DNA from: Jaenimonas drosophilae | Taxonomy: Eukaryota; Euglenozoa; Kinetoplastea; Trypanosomatida; Trypanosomatidae | DNA: 64,000 bases | Direction of reading: 5' to 3' | NCBI GenBank assembly: GCA_030849065.1 | Contig: JASAON010001649.1 | Coordinates: 62,001 to 126,000, forward strand | In this document: piece after piece, positions 39,905-50,100 of the stretch | How positions within the stretch are numbered: position 1 is the stretch's first letter | Layout of the letters: every line of letters starts with the position of its first letter | The notes under the pieces: generated by a model | What the model saw: only the letters and a program-made list of their open reading frames with translations | What the model was told of the DNA's origin: nothing | The model's database searches: none | Made by a program: the position numbers and the translations under genes

Positions 39905-41713
39905 ATGACAACCTTCATCACCGTAACTGAGATGGTGTGCTGCTATGACCACCTCTCCACCAACCTTCATATTCCTCAGAAGGAGTGCGAGGTCTATGAG
40001 GAGCTTCTCCTGAAACATCTGCGCCCTTATTGCACCACAACATCCATGGATGAAGATGGTATTGACGTGGAGGATGCCCACAACACCATTGATGAGGTAT
40101 GCAACACCAAGGCACATCTCCGCAACATCGTTGGTGGGATGGAGGAGCTACTCGCCGTGCTACGTACACATGAAGAACACACACTTCAAACGCTACGCTA
40201 CATCGCACTCCGCGAGGATGTGATGGAGCGTCTTCGTGTGTGCTGTGAGTTTTTTGACGGTGGTGGTTGTGTGTTGGATGATGCCCAGGCCAACTTCCTC
40301 CTCTTGTTGCAGGAACACCAAATGCTAACCTTGTTGGTCGTGGAATCCATCACACAGTGGCAGCTCACGTTGCGCTACGCAGCTCCTTTTGTGTGGCGGT
40401 GTGGTGGTGGTGGCGGAGCTGAGCTCTACATGCACCGCATTCTTGCGGATTGTGCCGCCCTCACCTACACCAACGTGTGCAAATCACTGCAGATTCGTCT
40501 CACCCAACAACCCTTGTGTGCCAACATGCATCTGCAACAAGTTGCACATCGAAAGATGCTGATGAGACGAACAAAGATGGTGAATTCGGGTGCGTTGTGG
40601 AGCAAAGGGCTTCAACCTGTGGTGCCTCCAGTACATGATGGCGTACGTCGGTACTATGATGTGTTGTGTTGCTTTAGTGGCCCGCTTGCGGCGAAGAACT
40701 TGCGTGATGCACGTCATGGGTCCATGGCCATTCGCCACGTACCAACACATGATGCTGATGCTGTTGATGATCATGATGATGATGGTGTTGTTGGTGTGGC
40801 ACCAACTCTGCTTCATGGATGGCGTCCGAGCAAAAATCATATGGCACGCAAGCGCAAACATGAACGTCTCGCACACGCAGAGGAGCTCCTCCTGCAGGAG
40901 CCCGCACGTGTGGAGCAGATGCAGGCGGAGCTGCACATGCTCGAGCACACATGTGGCGGCATCGCCATGTTGTTGGCCACCGATGACTTGATTCACGTGC
41001 GTGCGGAATCATCATCGGTGCACACCAACACCGACACATTTCCACGCACTTTCACCGCCAATACCTCCATGTGGAGCTTAAATGAGGAGCTCTGCAACCA
41101 CATTTATGTTGCTCGTCATGGACGTGGACGTGGACGACGTGAGCAACAATCACAATCGCAACACCGCGATGTGGTGCATGAAGCCGCGACAAGATCAATG
41201 GTGAGTGCATCAGCGACCCCAACCACCAACTCCGCAACCAACAACACACGCCGTAGTTCCATCACCTCCTCCTCATCCTCTTCCATTGTTGCATCATCCT
41301 CAACAACATCAGCAACGTTGCCGGATGCACCAACGCCAACGACAACGACAACCACAAAAGCTGCGGATGTACGTCGCGGCAGCTTATCATCATCATCATT
41401 ATTGTCTTCCTCATTGAGCGCAAACACATCCACCAAGATGGAAGAAGATGTGCCACCACCGGAACATCCAAACACTGCACGCGTTGCTGCATCTCATCCA
41501 AGCAGCCGTGCATCATCATCATCATCACGTACATCTTCACTATCTCACACCAAAACACCTCTATCCTTCATCTCATCCTCAACTCAATCACCTGCGCCAT
41601 CCTCGCCCGCATCCTCGGCGAGAGGCGAGACGAATGTTGTGGAGGAGCGGCGCTCTATTTCACTGGAAGAGCTCCGCCGGCAGCTGCTCGAGGAACACTC
41701 GCAATCCATGTAG
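39905..41713 (+). CDS. Hypothetical protein with helical N-terminal domain and Ser/Thr-rich tail
   Basis: The product is 602 residues. Residues 1-370 are helical and fairly Cys-rich (MVCCYDHLSTNLHIP, HLRNIVGGMEELLAVL, ERLAHAEELLLQEPARVEQM). This arrangement of long amphipathic helices is compatible with a BAR-like or other helical-bundle domain, but I cannot identify it. A short coiled coil lies near residues 325-350. Residues ~410-585 are almost pure Ser/Thr/Pro/Ala with TCA-derived runs and are likely disordered and phosphorylated. The last ~20 residues (RRSISLEELRRQLLEEHSQS) form a predicted amphipathic helix that could be a binding motif. Confidence 0.72.
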   Translation: MTTFITVTEMVCCYDHLSTNLHIPQKECEVYEELLLKHLRPYCTTTSMDEDGIDVEDAHNTIDEVCNTKAHLRNIVGGMEELLAVLRTHEEHTLQTLRYIALREDVMERLRVCCEFFDGGGCVLDDAQANFLLLLQEHQMLTLLVVESITQWQLTLRYAAPFVWRCGGGGGAELYMHRILADCAALTYTNVCKSLQIRLTQQPLCANMHLQQVAHRKMLMRRTKMVNSGALWSKGLQPVVPPVHDGVRRYYDVLCCFSGPLAAKNLRDARHGSMAIRHVPTHDADAVDDHDDDGVVGVAPTLLHGWRPSKNHMARKRKHERLAHAEELLLQEPARVEQMQAELHMLEHTCGGIAMLLATDDLIHVRAESSSVHTNTDTFPRTFTANTSMWSLNEELCNHIYVARHGRGRGRREQQSQSQHRDVVHEAATRSMVSASATPTTNSATNNTRRSSITSSSSSSIVASSSTTSATLPDAPTPTTTTTTKAADVRRGSLSSSSLLSSSLSANTSTKMEEDVPPPEHPNTARVAASHPSSRASSSSSRTSSLSHTKTPLSFISSSTQSPAPSSPASSARGETNVVEERRSISLEELRRQLLEEHSQSM

Positions 41714-42078
41714 ATGATGATGATGATGGTGATGATGATTTAGGTTGGTAATGCATATGTTGTTGTTGGCACGCATGTAGCAACACAGATGAGCACAGAG
41801 CAGATGATGCTCCCACACCCCCACCCTCACTCTCCCTACACACATTCGCAGCTCATTCACTTCTCCTTCAGTTGTTGTTGTTGTTGTTGTTTCTTGGCAA
41901 TCCATCACGGTATCTCCTCCTCGTCTTGGCGCGGATATTCTTCACGACGGCAACCTCCTCCCCCCCACGTACGCACAACAACACAATCACAGACCTCCAC
42001 ACACACACACACACACACTCACACACATCAATCCAACACGTTTTACTTGTTCTTTCATCGTTTTCAGAAACAACTACA
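41714..42078 (+). other. Intergenic spacer
   Basis: No gene is seen. It contains a GAT run (about 41713-41740), a GTT run (about 41873-41890), a CA run (about 42000-42026) and the splice signal listed separately. Confidence 0.55.
42066..42067 (+). promoter_or_regulatory. Probable spliced-leader acceptor for small membrane protein gene
   Basis: A pyrimidine-rich stretch (about 42041-42065) runs into this AG, leaving an 11-base leader before ATG 42079. It argues that the ATG at 42079, not an upstream in-frame codon, is the start. Confidence 0.6.
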
Positions 42079-42615
42079 ATGATGATGGTTGCTATCCCCA
42101 CTGCACTGAAGGTGTTGCGAGAGACGTGGGAACGTTTGGTGCGCATCACGCATGATGTTGTGGCGTACGTACAACAACATGAGCTGTGTGAGCTCCACAG
42201 GTTGATGCCAGGATTGCCAGAGCTGTACTACGGCGGCTTGTGCTTCTGTTGTCTGTTGCATCTCGTGGCACCATGTAGTGCAACGTTGTTGTTGGTGCTG
42301 GGGTTGCTACTACCTAACCTCACGAGTGCGGTGCAGCAATCCTTGCTGGACGAATCCAGTGATGAGGTTGATGTGATTGGCATGACCACACACACAAATG
42401 TAGCAACCAAGGATGAGGCCACTGCAACGCCACCACCACACGTTGATGAGGAGCCTGGTGAAGCACGATGGTGGATGAGCAGCTCCGATGAATTTTCGGA
42501 TAGCGCAACACCCTCGAGCATCAATTCAAGTACGACTGACGAATCATCATCATTATCTCCGTGTGGGCCATGCCCATCCACGCCAGCAACATCATCAACA
42601 ATAACGTCTTCATGA
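42079..42615 (+). CDS. Small membrane protein with one hydrophobic hairpin, unknown
   Basis: The product is 178 residues. An N-terminal amphipathic segment (ALKVLRETWERLVRITHDVV) leads to a ~35-residue hydrophobic stretch (YYGGLCFCCLLHLVAPCSAT then LLLVLGLLLPNL) long enough for a re-entrant hairpin. An acidic Ser/Thr-rich tail of ~100 residues follows. The layout is reminiscent of reticulon-like or other ER-shaping hairpin proteins, but there is no diagnostic motif. Two or three consecutive Met codons open the frame. Confidence 0.65.
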   Translation: MMMVAIPTALKVLRETWERLVRITHDVVAYVQQHELCELHRLMPGLPELYYGGLCFCCLLHLVAPCSATLLLVLGLLLPNLTSAVQQSLLDESSDEVDVIGMTTHTNVATKDEATATPPPHVDEEPGEARWWMSSSDEFSDSATPSSINSSTTDESSSLSPCGPCPSTPATSSTITSS

Positions 42616-43032
42616 TCTCCCTTCTTACGGCACGTACACAACTGTGCGGGATGCCTTCCTTCGTTCCAACTCATTGTCTCTCGTGTGAATGCTCACTCTC
42701 ACCTCTCAGCGCAACTCCAACCACCAACCACCAACAACAGATGATGATGATGATGATGGTTGCTATGACACAACCGATTCCTCCAACACAGGAGCAAGCA
42801 GATGCCTCTCTCTTCCTCCCTCCCCGTGTGCCACTCACAATGACGATGATGTTCCTCCCCCACCTCTCCAAAAAACAAACACAAATACACGCACAAGCCT
42901 ACAACAACCTCTACATGATGATGATGATGATGATGGATCTTCATCCCCAACCTACCTACTTCTCTCCCATCACGTACATGTAGCACACCTATTAGTGAAA
43001 CACACAACACACGTTTTAGTATCATCATCATC
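42616..43032 (+). other. Intergenic spacer
   Basis: No gene is seen. GAT runs occur at about 42740-42760 and 42916-42935. A pyrimidine-rich region (about 42780-42880) may guide splicing; a TCA run ends just at the next ATG. Confidence 0.5.
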
Positions 43033-43359
43033 ATGACGTCGGAGCATGCGGATCGCGAGACCCTCCCCGACCGCCACACACGTGCGCGCATGCACTTCAC
43101 CAACCTTGGCTCCGCTGAAGCACAGGAATCTGCCGTCGCACGTGCAACAACACGTTCGTGGCTCACCCCATTTTTTGGATCAAACGTGGTGAGTGAGGAG
43201 GAGGCCAAGCACATGGCCTTCCTCGCAACGGCAGAGAATCCGTGCGTGCTGTACTCACAGGACATCATGCGATGCCTGCGCACACATGAAAACCAGTTTT
43301 CATTTTGCCAACCACGTGTAGCTGCGCTGCAACTGTGCCTACGTGAGCATCACTTGTAA
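43033..43359 (+). CDS. Twin CX9C (CHCH) protein, probably mitochondrial
   Basis: The product is 108 residues. The C-terminal third has CVLYSQDIMRC and CQPRVAALQLC, two exact C-x9-C motifs ten residues apart. This is the coiled-coil-helix-coiled-coil-helix signature whose two disulfides are formed by the Mia40-type import route in the intermembrane space. PCVLYSQDIMRCL resembles the Mix17/CHCHD2-CHCHD10 group more than the COX assembly factors. No presequence is needed for that route, and none is seen. The N-terminal ~65 residues are polar. Confidence 0.8.
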   Translation: MTSEHADRETLPDRHTRARMHFTNLGSAEAQESAVARATTRSWLTPFFGSNVVSEEEAKHMAFLATAENPCVLYSQDIMRCLRTHENQFSFCQPRVAALQLCLREHHL

Positions 43360-43974
43360 ATCATTAGCAAGATACAACAACTTTATGATGATGATGAAGA
43401 AGAATGATGATGTACGCAGTGTGTACGTACATTTGTTGTTGTTGTTGTTGTTGCTGATGATGATGAATGATGATGAGTGCGGTGGATGGATATCATCTGA
43501 CTTGTATATTCCGTGGTGATGTGTAGGTGGCGTATTGCGTAGGAAAGGTAGGATGAGCTGAGAAGGTGGCGTAGAAGGAGTGGATGCTGAACGCACAACA
43601 TGCAACAACGTGAATGTGTGTTGTTGTTGTTAGTTGGTTGCGTTGGTGCGTGTGTAGTGAATGTGTGTGTGTGTGTGTGCGGATGGCGTCCTCCCCCACA
43701 CATACTCTTTGAAAGGAGATGGAGGAAACACCAACGTCAATGTGATGAGCTGCATGTTGTTCTTCTATGCTGTGCATTCTAACAACAACATGTGCGTATA
43801 CGTGTACGTCCTTCTTCCTTCCTGTTTTTTCTAAAAAAAACTTCTTAGTAGTCGTGCGTATTCGTGAGGAGGTGAGCAGTTCATCTTCTGCTCATACACA
43901 CCAAAGGACGTCCTGTGGTAAGTGCCAACACTGCACAACCATATCTCACGTTGTTGTTGTTGTTGTTGTTCTTG
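43360..43974 (+). other. Intergenic spacer
   Basis: No gene is seen. GAT-rich (about 43386-43400) and GTT (about 43434-43452) runs, a TG run (about 43664-43680), and a pyrimidine tract (about 43809-43832) followed by AG at about 43847-43851. A GTT run just upstream of ATG 43975 is an alternative tract. Confidence 0.5.
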
Positions 43975-45114
43975 ATGCAGCTGCTTCAGACCATTCAGGC
44001 CGATTATGAGCCCGGCACCTACGTTCTCGACGGCACACTTGCCAGCGGCGGCTCCTCCTTGGCCATCTCCACGAGTGCGCATGCCATTCGTGTTTATGAC
44101 CTCCACCGCACCACATTCCTCTTTGATTTACGCCAACACACGCACCGCATTACAGACTTGGTGAGCTCCGCCGCACAACCGAGCACACTCTTCTCCAGTC
44201 AGGAGGATTCTGGGGTGATGATCTCCGACCTCCGCCAGGCCAAGGCCGCACACTTTCTGAATGAGATGCAGAATCATGGCGTGACGTGCAACTCCATCTC
44301 GGTGAGCCCGTCGGGCCTCCATCTCGCCATCGCCACCGACGGTGACGTGCATATCGTTGATACACGCATGTGGCAATCGGTGCGGCACATGGAGCAGATT
44401 CATATTGATGAGGTGACGCGTGTGCGCTACTTGGAGGAGGCGGTGTTGTGCTCGGCGTCGGAGGATCAGATGGTGAATTTCACCACAACGGCAGAGGTGG
44501 TGGAGGATGATGTTCTTTTGCAGGCCATCAACACGGGAGACGTCATGACGCGCATGACGTGTTTCCCAGAACACATGTGCGTGGCGATGGTGAGTAGTTG
44601 TGAAAACGGCTACCTGTGCCCACTGGATCTGGAGCAGCGTGAGGTGAAGGTGCCACGACCAAACTACAACACCTATCTCGTGGATTGGTGCGTTGTGGGT
44701 GGCCAGCTCACCTTGGTGATGGGCGAACGTGATGATGATGGCAATCCAACAACGCTCTCTGTCCTGCCGTGGATGGGCACACCAACATCATCATCATCAA
44801 CGTCATCTACGCCGGTGCAGCTTCAAGCGGTACATCGTGATATTGGCCGTGTTGCGCTGGGCTTTGGAGATCGTCTCATCACGGGCGGTGAAGATGGTTT
44901 GTTGGCTTTCTGGTCGGCGAACACCACCGCGCAGGAACAACACACCGCCTCCATCTCATCCAGCGTTCGTGGTGGAGTGAAGGAGCACACAACAACATCC
45001 TCGCACACCGCTGGCGGAGCTGCACAAGCACCACATACACAAGGCGGAACGGTGCCATGGAAGGCCGGCGGAGGAGGAGGTCGTGGGCCTGCGAAGCGCG
45101 GCAAGCCGTACTAG
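43975..45114 (+). CDS. WD40 repeat protein, WDR89-like
   Basis: The product is 379 residues of beta-propeller pattern. Blades end in typical turns: ISTSAHAIRVYDL, SSQEDSGVMISDLR, AIATDGDVHIVDTR, LCSASEDQMVNF, SSCENGYLCPLDL and ITGGEDGLLAFWS. The order and the N-terminal TFLFDLRQHTHRITDLV suit the WDR89 group. A Gly/Pro/Arg-rich disordered tail of ~55 residues follows. Function in the family is poorly defined. The open frame extends upstream through a GTT repeat to a GTG at 43915 and would encode poly-Leu; I prefer the ATG at 43975 (MQLLQTIQADYEPGTY), where ordinary sequence begins. Confidence 0.82.
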   Translation: MQLLQTIQADYEPGTYVLDGTLASGGSSLAISTSAHAIRVYDLHRTTFLFDLRQHTHRITDLVSSAAQPSTLFSSQEDSGVMISDLRQAKAAHFLNEMQNHGVTCNSISVSPSGLHLAIATDGDVHIVDTRMWQSVRHMEQIHIDEVTRVRYLEEAVLCSASEDQMVNFTTTAEVVEDDVLLQAINTGDVMTRMTCFPEHMCVAMVSSCENGYLCPLDLEQREVKVPRPNYNTYLVDWCVVGGQLTLVMGERDDDGNPTTLSVLPWMGTPTSSSSTSSTPVQLQAVHRDIGRVALGFGDRLITGGEDGLLAFWSANTTAQEQHTASISSSVRGGVKEHTTTSSHTAGGAAQAPHTQGGTVPWKAGGGGGRGPAKRGKPY

Positions 45115-45429
45115 TGTGCTTGGATTTATGATGATGATGTGTTGATGGTGATACATCATCATCATCATCATCATCATCATCGTCCATGACACCAGAGATG
45201 TGATGGTGCCTAACTACGTCTAAACACACACACACACACGCACACACACATGTACTCTGCTTCTGCATGTACGCATACGTCCTTCATTGTGTTGTTGTAT
45301 GTGCCATCTCATCCTACTTGGTTGTGTTCTTCTCCTCTCTCTCTTTCGTGTGTTGTGAAGGTGGTGGAGCACTAGAATGCCATCATCCTTGTTTCATCTA
45401 CATCCAGTGTGTTGTTGTGTTGTTTGGCC
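45115..45429 (+). other. Intergenic spacer
   Basis: No gene is seen. A CAT run (about 45150-45182), a CA run (about 45222-45250) and a pyrimidine tract (about 45325-45348) followed by AGs near 45360-45369. Confidence 0.5.
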
Positions 45430-46806
45430 ATGACGGATGCGGCTGCAGAGGAGACAAGGACGAGCCCACCCACTCGCCGGCCGTTGCTCTCTCCACGGCA
45501 ACGAGATGTTGATGCACTCTACGCATCTACACATCATCAACGTGGTGCAGATGATGATGGTGATGGTGATGCTCATCCAGAAAATCAGATTGGCCAACGG
45601 CGTTGCTCGGCGGAGGAGAGGGCACGTTGTGCAGCAGAGACCGCCACCGTCATGAAGTCGAGCACCGTGCACCAACGCCCAACCACACGAATGACGATGA
45701 TGCGAGATGAGCCTCAACAACAACAACAACATCATCAACATCATCGTCAACGCTGTGCGTCGCAACCGCCATCATCATTGATGAGCGGCGTAGAACACTT
45801 TCAAATCCAGCGACGTGAGGCGGCCGTAAACTGGACGCCACAACTCCGCACATACACACTTCATCGCCCACCCACATCTCCACGCAGGTACATTCATGAT
45901 GATGATGATGATGATGATGAGGCACCAACACCAACCTATCCGTGGCATGACGATGCCACTCCTGTGCGTGATGCCTTTGTTCGTACACGTTCTTCATCTT
46001 CCAAGGAGCGCGCCAGTTCGTCACCATCGCGCACCAACTCACGTGCGGGGCGAGGATGCTCCCGCACACACTGCGTGGTGGATGCACAACAACAACAACA
46101 GCACATCATTGACTACGCCGTAGAACTCGCGCGTGGAGGCGGAGGAGGCCATCACGTACGCCACGCCGCAAGGCAGGAGCCATCCCCTACACCGACACGT
46201 TCGTGTGCTTCACGTACATCATCCACGGTACATCCGCATCGTGGGTGTAGCTCCACCTCCTCCTCATCACGCCGGGCGGTGGAGCTTGACTTTGCTCGAC
46301 GGCAACAAGCGTACGCGGATGAGCGCCACGCACGTTTGGAGGCGGCGCGACAGGCAGAGGCCTCAGCCGTGCATGAGTTGTGCCCCTTTCGCCCGAAGCT
46401 CTCCGTCGTATCAGAAGCACTCCACGCAGAACAACAACAACAACATGAAAAGAAGAAGAAGAAGCAACGCGGCAACAGCTGCCCTGCCCCACGTCTTCTG
46501 CCCAGTGGTCGTGGAGCCTACATGTACTTCATCTTATCTCCACGTGGTGGTGCATGTTTGAGCGGCAATGTGCGATCTCCACGACCAAAGGTTCCATACA
46601 CACGCTACACGTCCAGCCAACGCCTCACCAACACTCCTCCCCCATCTCCTCCTCCTCCTCCTCTTCATCGTCACCCCCACCCCAGTAACATTGTCAGTGA
46701 AGATGTTTCACTGATGTATCGCCACAATCATCAACAACAACAACAACATTGGGATCCTCATCCCTATGACGGTTCATCACCACCTCCTACCCCACGTTGC
46801 AAGTAG
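45430..46806 (+). CDS. Low-complexity basic protein, possibly cytoskeletal/flagellar
   Basis: The product is 458 residues from the ATG at 45430; the frame continues upstream only to a GTG. It is rich in Arg, His, Ser and Pro with poly-Q, poly-D and poly-P stretches. The one ordered part is near residues 280-330: ELDFARRQQAYADERHARLE, AARQAEASAVHELCPFRPKL, SVVSEALHA. A charged helix followed by a C-x-F-x-P-x-[IL] motif recurs in kinetoplastid flagellar and basal-body proteins, so a cytoskeletal role is a reasonable guess. No enzymatic motif. Confidence 0.68.
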   Translation: MTDAAAEETRTSPPTRRPLLSPRQRDVDALYASTHHQRGADDDGDGDAHPENQIGQRRCSAEERARCAAETATVMKSSTVHQRPTTRMTMMRDEPQQQQQHHQHHRQRCASQPPSSLMSGVEHFQIQRREAAVNWTPQLRTYTLHRPPTSPRRYIHDDDDDDDEAPTPTYPWHDDATPVRDAFVRTRSSSSKERASSSPSRTNSRAGRGCSRTHCVVDAQQQQQHIIDYAVELARGGGGGHHVRHAARQEPSPTPTRSCASRTSSTVHPHRGCSSTSSSSRRAVELDFARRQQAYADERHARLEAARQAEASAVHELCPFRPKLSVVSEALHAEQQQQHEKKKKKQRGNSCPAPRLLPSGRGAYMYFILSPRGGACLSGNVRSPRPKVPYTRYTSSQRLTNTPPPSPPPPPLHRHPHPSNIVSEDVSLMYRHNHQQQQQHWDPHPYDGSSPPPTPRCK

Positions 46807-47194
46807 GGCTTCTTCCCTCACGCTGATATCACCGGAGATTGTTTGTTCGTGTTAGGAGGATGACGTGTTTCTCTCCTTCTTCTGCTTCACCTACATGTCA
46901 TATTCTTCTGCAAACGTTGATTTATGATGCACTCACCCACCTGCACACACACACACACACACCACGTCATCATCTTTGGTGATGGTACTGCACTTGCATT
47001 CATCAACATCATCATCATCCACTTCATTTTCTCTTCATCAGTTTTTAGTGGTCGCACACCAACTCCAAAAGCGACGGCACTGGAGGACAATTCTGCGACA
47101 ACACACACGTGCACGTACATCTAGATTATTTTCATCTAGACACACACACAACCACAACACCAAAGTTTAGCTCACCACCGTGCATATCACAAGG
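46807..47194 (+). other. Intergenic spacer
   Basis: No gene is seen. A pyrimidine-rich patch (about 46868-46890), a CA run (about 46942-46962), a CAT run and CA-rich sequence to about 47160, then an AG at 47169-47170, 24 bases from the next ATG. Confidence 0.5.
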
Positions 47195-50100
47195 ATGGAG
47201 GGTCCTGTGAGATCCTCCGTCTTATCCCGCATGCTCAGCCGCGGCGGTGCGGCCACCTCTGCTCCATCTCCCGGCAGCAGCACGCACGCCTCTGAGCTCA
47301 CGTGCAACCCATACTCTTCCAACTCCCCAACACGTGAGCCCGATGCCGAGCGCTCGAGCTACCTCCGCGTGAAGATTGATGGTGAAGAGGGCGACGCTGA
47401 CTTCGCCAAGTGTGCCGCCATCATCGCCAAGACGATTCTCGCACGGCAATCGTACAAGAGCATCGATAAGGGCCAGGCGGAGGAGCTCATGCACGAGGAG
47501 CAGCTCCAGGAGATGCCACTCAACGCCCCAAAAGACATGACAGCTGACACACCACTGCAACACACGAAGCAACGTCGGCGATCAACGCAGCTTCCCGGCC
47601 ATGAGGAGCCCCTAGACCTCACCGCCGCCCCATCCGATGGTGATGATGATGATGATGATACCACCAATCATGATGCAGACGAGACGCGCGCATCCATGAT
47701 GGAAGAAGGTGAGGAGGAAGGCGGCTCCGCCACCAAGTTCTCGAGCAGCTCCACGAACGGTGGCAAAGTTGGTGGCCGTCGTGGCTTGCACATCACCTAC
47801 CAAGAAGGTGTGTATCGGGTCACGGACATGCGCACGAGCATCATTCCGTGGGAGCAGTACGCGAAGGATATTTGCCTCGTGTATGCCGCCATTGAAAACG
47901 GCCCGTGCCTCTCCACGGCGCGCGCACGTCTGACCTCCATGGCGGAGAAGTTTCAGCTCTATCTCCTCTTAAACACCGAAGTGGAGAGTAGCTACGATGC
48001 CTCGTCCAAAGGGGGCGGGGTGTACGCACGTGGCACGAAGGTGGATAATGGCCTCAACATGAAGACGAATGTGTCGGCCTCCACCTTTTTGGATTTTGTG
48101 GTGCGCACCGCCACCGAGGCCCCACGCACGCCCCTCTACACGAGCAAGACGGGCAAGACGGTCACCTTGATGGGCTACCTTGAAGCGGCTGGCATCCACT
48201 CCCCCGAGGAGCTCACCGTGGAAGGTCTTGGTCTTCACCCCTCCCTCTTCCGCAACAAGTACATTCCTCATGATGTGTACGATCGCCACCTCAACCGTGC
48301 CGGGACGGTGGGCCAGCGCTTGATGCAGGCCGTCTTCGCCACACATGGACCGAACAATGGTGATTTGTGCGGCGCACTGATTCGTTCCGAGTTGGAGCAG
48401 CGTGAGTTCCGCCAAAAACAAATCATCACGACGGAAATGACGCTAGAGGTGTATGGGCACCATCCCGATGAGGTGGAGCGTCTTGCCGCGTGGGTACATC
48501 GCCAGGGCTTCAACAACTTCAAGCGCAACATGTGGTCCATCATGATTCCACGTCGTGCCCCACCCGACGGCCCCAACACGCTGGAGAACAAGGTAGTTAC
48601 GGTTGGCGATCAGCTCCGCCACATCTTCTTGCCCCTCATGATGGCCACGTTGTACCCGGCCGATCGCAAGTGGGCCCCCGTGGCACAACTACTCCGACAA
48701 ACCGGCTCACTCTGCATCCACACAGAGCCCGTCATTCGCACAGAGAATCTCTCGCCACACCCCATCAACCCAGACAACATCGCCATTACCCCCGACAAGG
48801 TGTGCAGCGACTACTACTTCTTCTACTACGTGTGGGCCAACCTGGCCTCCTTGAATGCGCTGCGACGTCGTCTGGGCCTCAACACCATTCAGTTCTCTCC
48901 CTTTGTCTTGGAGCCAACTTCGGCCTTTGATCAGCTTGTCGCGGGCTTCTTGCTCGGTGATGTGGTCCACCACGTAACCTCACTCCGCAAGAGCTGGATT
49001 ATGCAGTACCTCTACATGATGTGCAGGATTGGCATCGTGCTCTCTCCCTTGCGCGACAATGCCCTGCACACGCCCTACTTTGAGCACCCCATCACCACCT
49101 ACTTCCGTCAAGGTATGCGTGTTTCCATGGCCACCTCCGACCCGCTCTACTTTCACCACCGCTCAGAACAACCCCTCGTGGAGGAGTACGCCACCCTCAT
49201 GAAGGTACACAATCTGCAGCCCATGGACCTGTGTGAGTTGGCACGCAACAGTGTTTTAAACAGCAATTTTCCACTGGAGCTCAAGCGGGAGTGGCTCGGT
49301 GAGCACTTTAGCCCACTCGGCAGCAGCGGCAACGACGTCTCGCGGTCGAGCGTGTGCAACCATCGTCTAGATTTTCGTCATGAGAGCCTCTTGGAGGAGG
49401 AAACGTTGCTGAACCTCGTCTTGGCCACGGCGGCGAAGCAGGGTGAGACGCCCATGGTTGTGGGGAATATCCCAATTGCGGCGAGCCTGCAGCTGCCCGA
49501 GGTGGTGGCGCAGAGCCGTCGTCAGCGACGCATCAACTACACTGACCGCCGCATCGTGTACCCGCGCATTGACGTGTACGGCCTTGATTCCACCCACATT
49601 CGGGCGAAGGAGTCGGTTGAAACGTTGCGTCATGTGATGGCACTACGCAACAAGTACACCAACACACGTGTTGTGGATGTGTGTGTGGAGGATGTATTCG
49701 CACACGCCAGTGACTTTGAGGAGGACATGTACGAGTACAACAGCTACTACGGTGTGTGCCTCCTTTCACGTGTGGGTACCTCACCCGAGTGGCCAGCCTT
49801 CATTCCTCCGGTGCAGGACTTCATTCACGACGTGAATACGGTGCGCCGCGCCGTGAGCTCACGCGAGCTCACCAAGCTGGCGGTGCATCGCTTGCACGTC
49901 CTGGAGCGCAAGTTCCTCCTGCACATTAGCATCAACATATCCAATGAGGCGGGAAAACAGGCGGACAAGGAGTGGAACAACCGCGACTATCTCACCGCGC
50001 ACAAGGTGGATACGAACGTACGCATCGATGCCGGCCACAACGCCCGCACCTTGCTGGAGTTCTTCGTGGATAAGGTGCTGAACCATGGCGAGGATGTTGT

